Of a stretch of DNA of 64,000 nucleotides, positions 1 through 11,790 are shown one piece after another; positions within the stretch are counted from its first letter, which is position 1, and every line of letters begins with the position of its first letter. The notes beneath the pieces are model-generated. The model was not told where the DNA came from. It ran no database searches and was given only the letters and a program-made list of their open reading frames with translations. The stretch is from Nissolia schottii (lineage: Eukaryota > Streptophyta > Magnoliopsida > Fabales > Fabaceae). Location of the stretch: NCBI GenBank assembly GCA_003254905.1, contig QANU01112598.1, positions 186,001 to 250,000 of the forward strand, given 5' to 3'. Made by a program: the position numbers and the translations under genes.

Positions 1-233
1 GTTTGTTGTCTCACATGTAGCCACAATCCATTTATAACCATTGTCATTGTCTCACTCTCATTTAATATGACAAATCAATAAAAGAAAATGTGACAACACA
101 ATAATAATAATGGATCGAAAGATTAATTTAACCTACAACTTAGAAATTCAAAAATTTGAAAGCTAAGTTTTAAATTTCATGAACCAAAGTGGCTCAAAGC
201 GTTAAACTTTGATTTATTTTTTTATGAAAACAG
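1..233 (+). other. Probable intron of the SCPL gene
   Basis: AT-rich sequence with no coding frame that I can match to a carboxypeptidase. It ends in a 3' splice site (CAG at 231-233) directly before the first recognisable exon. It is therefore most simply read as the end of an intron of the serine carboxypeptidase-like gene that begins left of the window. Confidence 0.55.
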
Positions 234-1998
234 GAAAGTGTGGTTAGTAGATGGGCCTTATGCACGAACAAAATTCAATACAACCATGATGCTGGGAGTA
301 TGATCGATTACCACAAGAACCTAACTTCCAAAGGATATCGAGCACTTATATATAGGTGAACTTTTCAAATTTAATTGCATTAATTTCTTGCATTTGATGC
401 CATTAGAACTCCAATGTTAAGTATGCTTGGTTGTTGTCATTGTTAGATTGAAAAAAGTTTTCATTTGCTTTACATTTTAGGGTGCAATTCAATTATTCTT
501 GTTGACTATATAAATTGTGGAATAAGTAAAGTTGGAAAATTTATTATTATTTTACTATTTTTTTAAACCTTTAAATTCATTTTTAGTGTTGGTCAAGTTT
601 GTCTTTCAACTTTAAAAATAACAAATTCGTCCTCAAATTAACATCTGTATATCAAATTTGCCCTCAAAGATTCAAAGATAACAACTTGTTTATCAAATTC
701 ATTCATGAATTTTTGACACCATAGAAGAATTTGATACACAAATGTCAACCTTATGAATGAATTTGTTATTTTTTTTTAAATTTGAAGACAAATTTGACTG
801 ATATTGTCAATATTAAAAGATAAATTTAAAGATTTACTCGCTTTTTTCTTTAGTTAAAAAGATATGATCCACTGTTATTTTCACCATGCAAATAGTCCTT
901 AATCTCTTATGTGAAGACAAATACAAATTCGAAGACAACCATGCTATATATGTATGCTTCATTTTCTCCTACCTATAGTGGCTAACTAAGCCTTCTCATC
1001 TCTCTTTTTTTTTTTTTTAATATTATTATTATTGGGTAGCATTTGTCCTAATAGATTTTGAACATTCTTATCTCAAGTAACATCAATTTGATATTTTAGT
1101 TGCTATACCTTTGATGATTCACATTTTCACACGCTTCAAGTTTGTTTGGTAAGAAGAAAAACCAAAGGCCTTATTTTTTTTATTTTTTATTTCAGTGGTG
1201 ATCATGACATGTGTGTTCCATTTACTGGGAGTCAAGCATGGACAAGTTCAATGGGATACAAGATTGTTGATGAATGGAGACCTTGGTTAACTGATGGTCA
1301 AGTCGCTGGGTACACAACATTTAATGCTTCCTCATCAGAAAATTCGTTAAATTTTTATATGAGTTTGTCATCTGACCGTTAATTCTTTTTATCATTTATG
1401 CCACGTATGAATCTCAATCTTTTCAATTAATGAAAGAAGATCACATATAATAATGTTATTTGAAAATTTAACATAGGAAGATTCATTTTCCTTTCTCATT
1501 ATTTATCTTACTTAATTGATTTTCAAATATTTTAATCCATTAAATTGAATAACCTTAAAAGAATTTAATTACATTGTTATCCAATCAAATCATTTTTACA
1601 CATGACTTTTTAAATAATAATAAAAAAAGTTAATTATGTTACTTACGTATCAAGATTTAATTGAATGATAATATTGTCAACATATAGCAATTAATTTTTT
1701 TTAAAATTCAAATACAGCAACATATAATAACCCTGACTTGATGTTTGAGCAATTAAGCTTTTTTTTCTTCGTTGCAGGTTTACCCAAGGATATGAGAAAA
1801 ATCTTACATTTCTAACCATAAAGGTTTGTACAAATATTTTCGTTTTACTTTTATGAAACTACATTAGATTGGTTTGACCGCTTGACATTATTTCATTATT
1901 ATATTTTGGTACAGGGATCTGGACACACTGTTCCAGAATATAAACCAAAAGAGGCACTGTATTTTTATAAACGTTTTTTGGATGGATTGTCTTTCTAA
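234..1998 (+). CDS. Serine carboxypeptidase-like protein, 3' exons (partial)
   Basis: C-terminal part of a serine carboxypeptidase-like (SCPL) protein of the peptidase S10 alpha/beta-hydrolase family. Members are secreted or vacuolar peptidases or, in clade I, acyltransferases using glucose esters. Four exons fit GT-AG rules and join in phase: 234-355, 1196-1309, 1778-1823 and 1915-1998 (TAA at 1996). The joined protein reads through [19 protein letters not shown], then [13 protein letters not shown], then [18 protein letters not shown], then [17 protein letters not shown], ending DGLSF. The Asp of GDHD and the His of GSGHTVP are the family's catalytic Asp and His; the catalytic Ser would lie in exons outside the window. 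The motifs look most like the clade I acyltransferase-type group, but that is inference. I see no frameshift, so the gene may be intact. Confidence 0.9.
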
Positions 1999-2127
1999 GA
2001 AATAGATGCACAAATGGTGAGGGGGATGGAGTTTGTTTTAGATGTTTATTAATGCTTTATTAAGCATTTCATAGAAGGAGTTATATGTATTCTTTGTATA
2101 ACTCCTTAACTTATTAGTGGATCAATC

Positions 2128-2133
2128 AATAAA
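2128..2133 (+). terminator. Candidate poly(A) signal of the SCPL gene
   Basis: AATAAA lies 130 bases after the SCPL stop codon, preceded by T-rich sequence. This spacing is normal for a plant near-upstream polyadenylation element. Confidence 0.45.
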
Positions 2134-2394
2134 ATACCCAATTTGAATGTTTCATTTAACTTTTCCTAGAGGATACTTTGCTGTCTTTTATTTAAACGAA
2201 AATTTATCGAATTTAGATATTTCAAGAAAAGTTATTTATAAAATTACAGATTATATATAACTTTATGATATCATTTAGAAAAATATCATTTTTTTATCTT
2301 ATATTTACGTCAAAAATTTGTGCATTGTATAGATAATAAACTAGTTAAAATATAACACGTGATATTGTATTATTAAATAAGATATTGGATAAGA

Positions 2395-2490
2395 CACTAG
2401 GATTAGTTTAATGGTGAGAGGTTTTGATAATATGCATAAAGTCTTAAATTCAAACCTTATTGCAACTAATGTAATTTTTAAAATAAAAAA
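2395..2490 (+). mobile_element. Possible tRNA-derived SINE fragment
   Basis: TAGTTTAATGG near 2406 fits a Pol III A box, and AATTCAAACC about 45 bases later resembles a B box. They are followed by an A-rich stretch. This is the layout of the tRNA-like head of a plant SINE. It is short and degenerate, and no target duplication was identified. Confidence 0.25.
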
Positions 2491-2619
2491 AAAGATATTG
2501 GATTATTTCTAGATTGAGTATGTCAATTTTGTAATTAAGGCATTTTAATTCTTAGAAAGACCACACGAGTTCAAATCTTCAAGGGACAATTCATATAAGG
2601 AGATTATACATTTTTTATA

Positions 2620-3520
2620 TTGTTGACTCATGGAGAATCGCATCAACTTTGAGAGAATTGAGAATTTCTGGAATTATTGTAGTCACTTGGGCATGAAGAT
2701 CACAATTGGTTACTCTCTCTAGATGACTCTGCCCAAGGAATAAAAACGGACCCACCTTGTTGTCCCTAGCTCAAGGCAAATTAGACAAGCCATAAAGTGG
2801 AGGAGGCAAGACCGTCAGTCCAAAGCTGGCGAACTAGTAAGAGTTCCCTTGAATCCAAAATGCTAACACCATTGAGCCTCCTTAAAGGGTTCTCTAGAAT
2901 GTTTATGCAAGAGCAACCCCGATATAACAAGATCCAGGTTCGCTTAGAGAAGGAACTAAGAATGGCAGTTGTGGTGATAAAGCCTCAACCTCAGGTAACT
3001 CTGACTATGACCAAATTCAAAATGTTCTCAAAGAACTTGATGATAGTGACATTATGGTCATCACTTACAATGATCAAACTATCATAAGCAAAATAGGAGA
3101 TTCAATGATTGGAGATAGCCTCCAGTTTAGCCAAGGAAACACTAGCCAGAAAGCAACCCTTTAGAAAAGATCTAGACTAAAGAGCTTGGCATTAGCTACA
3201 AGCTAGTGTCTTCTACTATTGCAACTAATGACAACATGGAACTGAGTATGTTAACAGATGCCCCTATAGTTGGGCACCAGATACCCTCAACATCCTCCAA
3301 GAAGTAATTTCTCCCTTAGTTAGGTTGACATTATTGGGCATTTAGTTCTATTTTTTTCACTTTATGTTTCTACTTTTGCATTATCATATATTTTGTTGAG
3401 CGACATATTTGGAAAATTTCTCTTCTTTATTTTTGTGTTCGGTCCTTTGGACCCCTATGTATTTATTACTCTTGTGATTAATGAATATAATATCCTACCT
3501 TTGATTAAAAAAAGTCAATT
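2620..3520 (+). mobile_element. Degenerate retroelement remnant, probably non-LTR
   Basis: This stretch is less AT-rich than its flanks. It holds one open frame (2797-3087) that is Lys/Arg/Met-rich and not recognisable. Its end, 3390-3518, resembles the T-rich 3' UTR of plant L1 elements and finishes in a short A tract. There is no identifiable reverse transcriptase or nuclease motif. The call rests on composition and the A-tailed end only. Confidence 0.3.
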
Positions 3521-6460
3521 TTATAATTGTTTCAATTGTTCTAAACATTTTAAAAAAATACCTTATGATTTAAAAATAAATTAAAAATAATATGTTAACA
3601 AATTAAATTTAAATGATTATTAAAAAAAATCTAAAATAATACTTTTGTAATAGATTAAAAAGTTTAGTTGCCATGGCAGGTCAATCTGGGAATTCTAGTT
3701 AACCCTGCTCTTTCTTATTGTTCAATTTTTTTTTCTCTTTTGCGAATAGAATTATCATTGATCCATTCCATATCATAACTGGCGCAAACAACTTGGGCCT
3801 ACTACTTGCCCAATTACACAAGAGAACTAAAATTAGTAGGATGGGCTTTAGGGCGTGACAAATAAGACAATGCCTCAAAAGAAATCAGCCTTCAGAGCAT
3901 AAAATAATTATTTAAGCCGTAGTGTAACAAGAAATTTAGGCCCAAGACCTTGATTAGATAAATAAATAAAAATTGAGTCTACTCACTTCTTTTGCTCTCT
4001 AAGCAAAAGAAAAGACTCTCACAGCAGAAAAGTAAAGCTCGACCGAAAACAAACAAAAACAGAAAAGAAAAGGGATAAATTATATTTTCTAAATTTGGAT
4101 AGTTTGATTTCTTCTATTCCCTTATTCTACTTTTATTTTTATTTCATATTTTGGAGTCCATAATGAGGTGAGTGAGGAGGGTAGAAAGTGAGGGCAAATG
4201 GAAATTGGACTTTTGACCAAAATCTCATTAACTCCCTAATCATTTAAGATTAGGAAAGGTATCATTCGAGTTACAGTTCATTGACATTCTCCATTTAATA
4301 AGGTATAGTTATTGATTCCCTTCAGCAGTCAATTATGAAAGATATGTGAATCGTGATATAAGAGTGCGTAACCTAATGTGAACATGTTGGTTGAAGTCTT
4401 GAAGATGATTGCCCATAAAATTAAAATGAAAAAGAAAACTCTCTAACATATGTACAGGGGATGTCAACCAGTAAGAAACGTTTTTTCAAAGGGCAACGTT
4501 ATTTGGGAACGAAATAATTTTCATGAAAATAATACAAATCAATTATTTAACCCATAAGAGAAGAGATAAAAGTATTGATATCGAAATTCAAAGATTTTAT
4601 TAATAAAATGTCCTTTAGCAATTAAATAATGATTTAAACTATTTTAACTCATGTTGGGCTCATTTACATTTGGGTAGGATTTATTTTTAACATATGGTGA
4701 TCTGAGAAAAATCACTCAATTATGGAAACTTTAGACGAAATCATGACTAAACCTCGATCTAATAAAATAATAATAATAATAATGAAATTGAGATTTTTAA
4801 TCCCTAATACTAAAAAAAGTAATCAAACATGAAATTGGAACATTTTGTCCCAATTTTTTTAAAAAAAAAAGAAAACTCAAAAAAAAACTCACTTTTGTAA
4901 ATACCTTAAAGTTAAAACAATAATCTGTTAATGCTGTACTTCAAATATCATAATCTTGTCACTTTTTAGTTATTACTAAATGAAATTAAACTCGCCAAAA
5001 CAAAAAAAAAAAAGAGAAGTTCGAAAGAGTGTGGAGAAATATAGAAGATGAAAGGATGGGTAAAAATGCAAATAGATTTTGATGAGTGATCATCAAATCA
5101 AATCTTCCCTTACAATTAATTTGGAGTCGCATATAGAGGCATATGCACGTTGCAAAATTTGTTAGGCCGTTTTAGGAGAGGGACAACCCCTTGACCTACA
5201 TGGTGGTGCATTGTCAATTTCAGAGAAAAGTGAGATTGAATCAACATGAAAACTTAACCTCAGACAAGTAGTACCATTTAGGAATATGTCCAAGTCGTAA
5301 GCAATCTTCATCGCAAAAAGAATATAACACAAATCATAAACGATCTATTGGATAAGTTGTTAAAATTTGGCGAGTAATTAACTGTTATGTTTTGGGAGTG
5401 TGTAAAATTATTTTATATTGTCATTTAATTATACATTGTTGAGAAAATTTACTTGAATATGGAGGAAAAAAATTAATATCAAAATGTGGGCATTTAAAAA
5501 ATGTGACTAAAATGTGGTGATTTTTGCTAAATCAGAAAAAAATGAGGTGATTTATGTGAAATTAAAAAAAAATCTCATAAATAGCCAGTCAACCAAATGA
5601 TTTACTTGGATTTTTTTTAAAAAAAAATAGAACTCATAAATCACCATTAAAAGAGGCTATTGACCTAGATTTTTTTTTGGAAAAAAAAAAAACTAAATGG
5701 TCATTAAAGCAGGCGATATATATGATACAAGATGCACTTGAAGGTGGCACCTCAGGTAGCAGAGAGCTTTGTAGTATGTTGCATTGCAGACCTAGCGCCT
5801 CAGAAAGGAGAGAGAGATGGTTTGGCAGAGATATTGTGGCAAATCGGTGATGTCACTGGGAGATAGAGATTCTTCATGCTTTGTTGATCAGACAAGAGAA
5901 ATAATTGTGCGAGTTTAAACAATTGTGAATGTTGGGAAACAATAAGGGACACTGGTACCAGCCTCCATATAAGAGATATTAAGAGAAAAGAAAGGGTTCG
6001 TGAGAGTAAAAAATAACACTGAGAGAAGTATTATTAAGATAGCACAATTTCACAATACAATGTATGCAAGCAATCATATTTTGATTGTAGTAAACTACAA
6101 GCCTTCAATAATATCTATTATTTTGTTTTATTTTTACAAGTTTATTATTATTTTTTTAAATTGGGTTATACAAAATGAGATATAAAGTATATTCTACTTA
6201 CATCTTTATGAAGATATTGTGTATTCGAAATGAATCTTACTAAATATTTAATACAATTATTCTTATTATTATTTTGTTTCATTCTATAATAAGATATCAT
6301 TTTTTTATTATATTTTTAGTTCATTGTCTCTGTAATCTGTATGCATAAATAACTTTGGAATATGATGCTTCATCACATGTTGCATGTTCTTTCCTTTTTC
6401 TCTATTTGTATGTGAATCAAATTATATTATTATTTATTATTGGTGGTTGAGAAGTGGCAA
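3520..6460. other. AT-rich intergenic region, no gene seen
   Basis: Long poly(A)/poly(T) runs and no convincing coding frame on either strand. The open frame at 6000-6185 is low-complexity. The stretch 5440-5710 has imperfectly repeated phrases around GTGATTTATG and long T runs, suggesting an old repeat that I cannot classify. Confidence 0.5.
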
Positions 6461-7021
6461 GGGGGAGTGCAAACTCGAAGTTGATTTAAACAAACAAACT
6501 AAGTGAGATACAAAATTGGTTAGGAACCACATCTTGACCAAAAATCTTAAGACAATAGACGTATGGGTCTTCCAAAATATATATTCTTCACTTTGTTCAA
6601 ATTTCATTAATGTGAGACTTTAACATTTACACTTGAAACACAACAATCTCTCCGCCTCAAGTGTGAGGCCCATCATTGGTACGCTCTCCCCTCAGCAAAA
6701 GCTTCATGAACTCTCACGGTAAATGCTCATGGGTCAGTGTCACACCCAAGCAAACATGCTCTAGGCTGCTCCAAACCCAGGTGCAAACTACGGGAGGAAA
6801 TTTCAAGCCAAATTTAAATTATCAACTTTGATACCACTACTTAAGCTTAAAGTGGAGAAAAGGAGTCCAAACTCGAAGGAGATTTAAACAAATGGGTTCG
6901 ACATCACATCTTAACCCAAAGCCTTAAGGCAATGGGTTTATCAGTCTTCCCAAATATATATTATTCACTTAGTCCAAATTTCATCAATGTGAAACTTTAA
7001 CATTCACACTTGGAACACAAC
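6461..7021. repeat. Direct pair of a dispersed non-coding repeat
   Basis: Two diverged copies of one sequence lie in the same orientation, at about 6461-6644 and 6861-7021. Both run from an AAACTCGAAG block through GATTTAAACAAA, TCTTCC.AATATATA, ATGTGA.ACTTTAACA and ACACAAC. Between them is a stretch with the phrase TTTGATACCACTA. There is no coding potential, TIR or LTR hallmark. It probably arose by partial duplication inside a dispersed repeat. Confidence 0.6.
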
Positions 7022-7147
7022 ATTATTATTAATATTATTACTATTAGTATTACTATTAACATTTGTCTGTCATAGAGCAACATCCTTTGAAAATAGAAGG
7101 AATTTTATTGCAAAGCCATTTTTGTCACACTGTGGAACTCAACGACT

Positions 7148-7425
7148 ACTACTAGAAAAATGCTATCTACTAGCAAATATATCTATCGAAATTATCAACG
7201 AATTTTATGTCTAAAATCCGTCACTAAGTGTTTTTTGGAAGCCTTTGAACGAAGATCCTCAAATTTTCCGGTAGATAGTTATCTGTTGGAAAATCCGCCA
7301 ATAAATTTTGGCACGATTTGGTTCCAACCAGTTACCGACGGATATATTCGCCGGTAAATATTGGGTTTTATAAGTTTGATGACAACAATGCCGACAGATA
7401 TATCTGCCGGTAATAGTTTTTGAAA
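7148..7425. mobile_element. CACTA-like transposon terminus (fragment)
   Basis: It begins CTACTAGAAAAA, close to the CACTA(C/T)..AGAAAA terminus of plant CACTA (En/Spm) elements. Inside are repeated, diverged subterminal-like motifs around CCGACGGATATAT and CGCCGGTAA, at 7334-7353, 7390-7411 and earlier. Subterminal arrays of this kind are typical of the superfamily. No opposite terminus, 3-bp target duplication or transposase frame was found, so it is probably a broken end. Confidence 0.45.
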
Positions 7426-7437
7426 TTAAATTTATTG

Positions 7438-7453
7438 GTTAGGGTTTAGGGTT
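7438..7453 (+). repeat. Short telomere-like motif
   Basis: Two adjacent units resembling the plant telomere repeat (TTAGGG then TTTAGGG), followed by diverged units. Two units are too few to imply an ancient telomere, and plant promoters and repeats often carry such 'telo boxes'. Confidence 0.3.
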
Positions 7454-7687
7454 ATGAGTTTTAGGTTATTTATATTATTCTTTAGTGGATTAATAGCAAC
7501 TTACCCCCTTGAACTATACCTATTATGCACTTAACTCCTTAATGTTATAAAATGTGCAACTCAACTTACTAAACTTTCTAAACAGTGCAAATAAGACCTT
7601 CCATCATTGTTAAGATCTAAAAGGTCTGTAAATACACATGTGCTTGTCACATGATGTAAGGACAAAATTGCTCTTTCTTAAATTAAA
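7454..7687. other. Non-coding AT-rich spacer
   Basis: No gene seen. The phrase pattern around 7495-7620 looks like part of a dispersed repeat, but I cannot assign a class. Confidence 0.4.
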
Positions 7688-8025
7688 CAACAACAACAGA
7701 GCCTTATCCCGCTATGTATGGTCGACTACATGGATCAAGCGACGCCATAGTGCCCTATCAAGGGCAATGTTTTTGTGTAACTCATTAACTTCTAAATCTC
7801 TTCTAATAGTTTCTTCTATAATATTTTTAGGTCTCCCCCTACCTCTTGCTAATGAGTTACCCACCACTTGATCTACTCTCCTAACTGACGCTTCTAATGG
7901 TCTTCTCCTCACATGTCCAAATCAACTAAAACAGGATTCTACCATCTTTTGTACTATAGGTGGTAGCTCGACATTCTTCTTAATGCAATCGTTCTCAATC
8001 CTATCTTGTCTACTATGTCCATACT
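7688..8025 (-). mobile_element. RTE-type LINE, 3' end (C-terminal RT region)
   Basis: Read on the minus strand, this encodes the C-terminal tail of a plant RTE-clade LINE polyprotein: GHSRQDRIENDC, then FGHVRRRPLEASVRRVDQ, then RGRGRPKN..EETI..D, then LWRRLIHV. The element ends at 7688-7700 in a short TTG repeat on its coding strand, a common 3' tail for these elements. Several in-frame stops and shifts make it non-functional. It is the 3' continuation of the piece at 9345-10460, the two being separated by an insertion. Confidence 0.85.
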
Positions 8026-8782
8026 GTAACTCTAGATAGCAACCTAAGAGGGGGGTGAATTAGGTTTCTCTTGTTTTTGACGGATTTTGGTTCTTTGAAA
8101 GATAGTGAATGTTATGAAACCCTAATTCCCAAATTATGAATAAGACCCAGCAATAAACCAAATAGATAATGATGTTAAAGCAGCAGAACTTGTAAATTGC
8201 TGAATATAAAGAGTGTAGGGATTAGAAAGATCACACTAGAGAATTTATCCTGGTTCACCTTCAACCACTGAAGGCTACGTCCAGTCCCCTGTTCTGATTC
8301 AGGGATTTTTCCACTATGTAAACTTGTGTTGTGTACAACCTCACAACCGAGACACTTACACCGACAACTTCAAGAGAACAAACCCGTTCCCCTGGTTACA
8401 CAGTACCTTCACCGAACACTACAGTGAATATCAGAACAACCACACTGAACACTACGGTGATTAACAACAATCACAGTTGTATGAAGAAGTAATACAATGG
8501 CTTTGCCAAACCTAAAATTCAGGGTTGGATAATCCTGAATAGAAAGCACAAATGATATAACAGTTAAGGCTCAAAGGGCTTTCTTAAGATTTGGATTGAA
8601 ACACCATTGAAATTTGATCAAAACTTTGTGAATATGAAAGTAATAATCGAGTTCTGGAGTGGTGTATGAGTTTGCACGAGTTTGGCACTTATATAGGCAT
8701 AGGTGCCTCTTCATGAACCATTGCCATGGCTTCCAAATGCCAAACAACACATTGTTTCATGAAAAAACACACCAGTTCGTGC

Positions 8783-9032
8783 ATGTAATCGATTAACCAA
8801 CTGTGGTAATCGATTACACTCATAACCGTTACCAATTTTCAAAATGCAAGTGGTGGTAATCGATTACCACGAGTGTGTAATCGATTACACATGCAACAAT
8901 TACCAATTTTGAAAGTTCATAAGGTGGTAATCAATTAACACAAATGGGTAATCGATTACACCTATGAAAAATGTCATATTTTCAAATTTCTTATGTTGAT
9001 AATCGATTACCATAAGTGTGTAATCGATTACA
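8783..9032. repeat. Array of TAATCGATTA palindromes
   Basis: About eight copies of the 10-bp palindrome TAATCGATTA or a one-base variant, irregularly spaced at roughly 20-60 bases. They often appear as the pair GGTAATCGATTACCA...GTGTAATCGATTACAC. First copies at 8786 and 8807; the last runs into an assembly gap. The spacers resemble one another, so it is a degraded tandem array and not chance. Confidence 0.8.
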
Positions 9033-9043
9033 NNNNNNNNNNN
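9033..9043. other. Assembly gap (11 N)
   Basis: Eleven unknown bases directly after the last palindrome. This suggests the assembler could not resolve the length of the array. A single N also occurs at 37744 inside the Pack-MULE. Confidence 0.99.
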
Positions 9044-9344
9044 TTTAGGGTTTTAGCAAAAGTGTTAGACTTGTTAGAATGAAAACCTTATGAGCCATTA
9101 ACCATGATATCAATAACAAGTGCTAACCATTAAACTCTAAGGTAAAAACACTTGAACCTTCAATATGATGATCGGTTGATCGTTGCAATTCATCGGTTGT
9201 GTCTTTGCCTTTTTCTTGCTTTTTGTTGATGTTCTTGTCTTCATCAAAACCAAGCCATCAATGGTCAGAGAAAGAATCTTCTTCACATACACATCCACCG
9301 TAACATCCTCATTTCTGTATTGAGTTTGTTCTCCTACTAACTTT

Positions 9345-10460
9345 TTACTGCCAAACACTCATTCCTGTATAACATTGTTGGTCTTATAGTTGTATGGTAA
9401 AATTTTCCCTTAAGCTTGAGTGGCAATTTTCTATCATACAAAACTCCCGATCCACTCCTCCATTTCATCCACCTAGCTTGGATCCTATGATTAACATCAA
9501 TCTCTATCTCTCCATCATGTTGGATAATGGAGCCAAGGTGCTTGAACCTTGTGACATGTGGTGTAGGATCATCTCCAATTTTCACCTCTACGTTTGGATT
9601 TGTATGCCTATTACTAAGCCTACATTCCATATATTTGCTCTTACTTCTGCCTATACGAAGATTGTGTATTTCCAACCTTGTCTCCATAGTTCTAACATTC
9701 CATTTAACTCTTCTCTCGACTCTGCCACCAAAACAATGTCATCCGCAAAAAGCATACATTGGGCCATTAGGCCTTGAATGTGTTTCAGTAAGAGCATCCA
9801 AGACAAGAGTGAAAAGATAGGGACTCAGAGTTGACCCTTGATGTAGACCAATGGTGATGGGGAATACTTCTATTGTTCCACCTTGCATTCTTACGCTAGT
9901 TGTGACGTTGTCATACATATCTTTGATTGCTCGTATGTAAGCAATTCGAACTCCTTTCTTCTCTAGAACTTCCCATAACATCTCTCTAGCACCCTACTGT
10001 ACACTTTCTCTCCAAATCAATGAAAACCATATGTAAATCTCTTTGGTCCTTCTAATATCTCTCCATCAATCTTTGCAATAGGTAGATCGCCTTCATGGTA
10101 AACCTCCTAGGCATAAAGCCAAATTGATTTTCTATATGTGGGTCTCCTGTCGTAATATCTGCTCAGTTACTCTTTCCCATAATTTCATAGTGTGGCTCAT
10201 GAGCTTAATCCTCTATAGTTTGCACAATTTTGTATATCTATCTTGCTTTTGAAGATAGGAACCAAGACACTCCTCCTCCATCCATTTGGCATTTTCTTCG
10301 ACCTCGTGATCTCATTGAAAAGCTTTGTGAGCCACCATGTTTCTTTTTCTCCAAGGCATTTCCATACATCAATATGTATGTTGTTCGGTCCTACTGCCCT
10401 ACCATTCTCCATCCGTTTCAAAGCTTCTTTTACCTCCACTTCTCGTATTCTACGATAAAC
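9345..10460 (-). mobile_element. RTE-type LINE, reverse transcriptase region (decayed)
   Basis: Minus-strand remnant of the reverse transcriptase of an RTE-clade LINE. In coding order: a frame at 10440-10200 with EALKRMENGRAVGPNNI, LFNEITRSKKMPNGWR and IQNCANYRGL; a frame at 9981-9739 with YDNVTTSVRMQGG and IGLHQGSTLSPYLFTLVLD; and a frame at 9687-9337 with KHLGSIIQHDGEI and LPLKLKGKFYHTTIRPTMLY. These are the fingers, palm and thumb regions. Stops and shifts separate them, and the catalytic FADD-type box is mutated. The 5' end stops near 10460, so it is 5'-truncated as LINEs often are. It continues at 7688-8025. Confidence 0.9.
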
Positions 10461-11773
10461 GTATAATTCTAATGAGAAGGTTAGAGAGAAGAGAGAGAAA
10501 CTCAAGCAAAATGAGCCTCTCATGCACTTAAAAATGCCATTTGACTCAAAACAACCAATCGAATTTTAAGGATACAATCGATTGTATTCACTCAAAATAT
10601 AGTCTATTGTCTTTTAAATTACAATAGATTGTATTTTAGATTTAATGCATTTTTTTTATCCAATTGAACGTCCCAAACTCAATTCTTTTGATTCCAAAAC
10701 TTCTCAAAGGCTTCCAACACACCTGAATAACCAGAAGAACACCAAAAACACATTGGAATCATTCTACATGATATTTTTTTCAAATTAAAATTAAACAAAC
10801 ACTAATCACAATTTAACCTAGCATATACTTCCACACACATAAATTTTTTTAATTCCTTCCAAAATTACTCATTTTTCCCATAATTAAAATCGAGTCATTA
10901 CACATATCTACTTGTCTCCTTTTGAAATTGTTGCTTCAGTCAGAAAATCATTATCCCACACACATGGTAAACCACCCCCACAAATCAGAATCATAAACCT
11001 TGAAAGACTTACCAAGAGAGATGAGTGGAAGGGAGAGAACAGGAGACGACGGAAGTGACGCGATGATGACCTAGGTGACACGAGATGGGATAATGAAGAA
11101 GGTGACATGACTTGCCCTGAATTACGTCGAGAAAGAGAAAAGTGGCATTGTCAGGTAATGTGGGGAGAGATGGTGATTTTAGGAAAAAGTGGGAGGCAAA
11201 AGGGTGATGACAACAATACTGTGAAAGTGAGATGTGAAATTAGAGTTCTATCATTAATGAGAGATGACTAAATGAAAAAAGGGTCAAAAAGGTTTAATGA
11301 TACAAATCAAATAAACTTACTTTTAAGTGGATCAAACTTTTGCTAACTCAACTTACTATTTTGGTGGGTTAAGTTGGATTGATCTACATTCTACAATCCA
11401 CTTTTGTGACTCTACTTCTAAGACCGTGTTCAAAAGTGATGGTTATGAAAATAACATATCTAAGAAATAGGCAAAGTATGGGCATGTCATTATTATTATT
11501 ATTATTATTTCGACAATGTAACCTTAACCTTTTATTTATTTATTTGCTATTATTATTATTATTATTATTTCAACAATTTCTGGTCCTTTCACAAAGTACT
11601 AGTTAATTAATTAACTAAATAATGAATGAAAAAATAACCCAATCCATCTAAAAGAAGGTTCGCTAACCTCACACGTCTGTACAACTCACGGCCATCACAG
11701 TCCGTCGATACGGGAAACGTCTCTCACCACCACCACCCATCGAAAGCCCAAACAAACTCGCACTTCACTTACT
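10461..11773. other. Intergenic region upstream of the PP2A gene
   Basis: No gene seen. There are imperfect CAATCGATTG-like motifs at 10556-10640, trinucleotide ATT runs at 11490-11513 and 11549-11570, and A/T-rich spacer. The final part approaches the B55 promoter. Confidence 0.5.
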
Positions 11774-11790
11774 CACGTGACAACCACGTG
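11774..11790. promoter_or_regulatory. Two adjacent G-boxes upstream of the B55 gene
   Basis: CACGTG occurs at 11774-11779 and 11785-11790, 11 bases apart and about 550 bases before the B55 start codon. G-boxes bind bZIP and bHLH factors, and a close pair resembles an ABA-responsive arrangement. Function is inferred from motif and position only. Confidence 0.45.

Larger units (their letters stand above)
8026..9345. mobile_element. Insertion of about 1.3 kb splitting the LINE
   Basis: Non-coding sequence between two halves of one LINE. One end carries AAGAGGGGGGTGAATTAGG, near 8044-8062. The middle (about 8250-8500) has imperfect repeats of GAACACTAC.GTGA, and the part from 8783 carries a palindrome array annotated separately. 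I found no clear TIR or LTR and no exact target duplication, so the class is unknown. Boundaries are inferred from where LINE similarity stops and may be off by 20 bases. Confidence 0.6.

Noticed and set aside
7438..7470. Interstitial telomere or former chromosome end
   Set aside because: Only two adjacent telomere-like units; chance or a short telo-box explains this better.
9394..9820. Plus-strand open frames of 127 and 97 codons
   Set aside because: They are antisense to the LINE reverse transcriptase frame at 9337-9687, and their translation has no family features.
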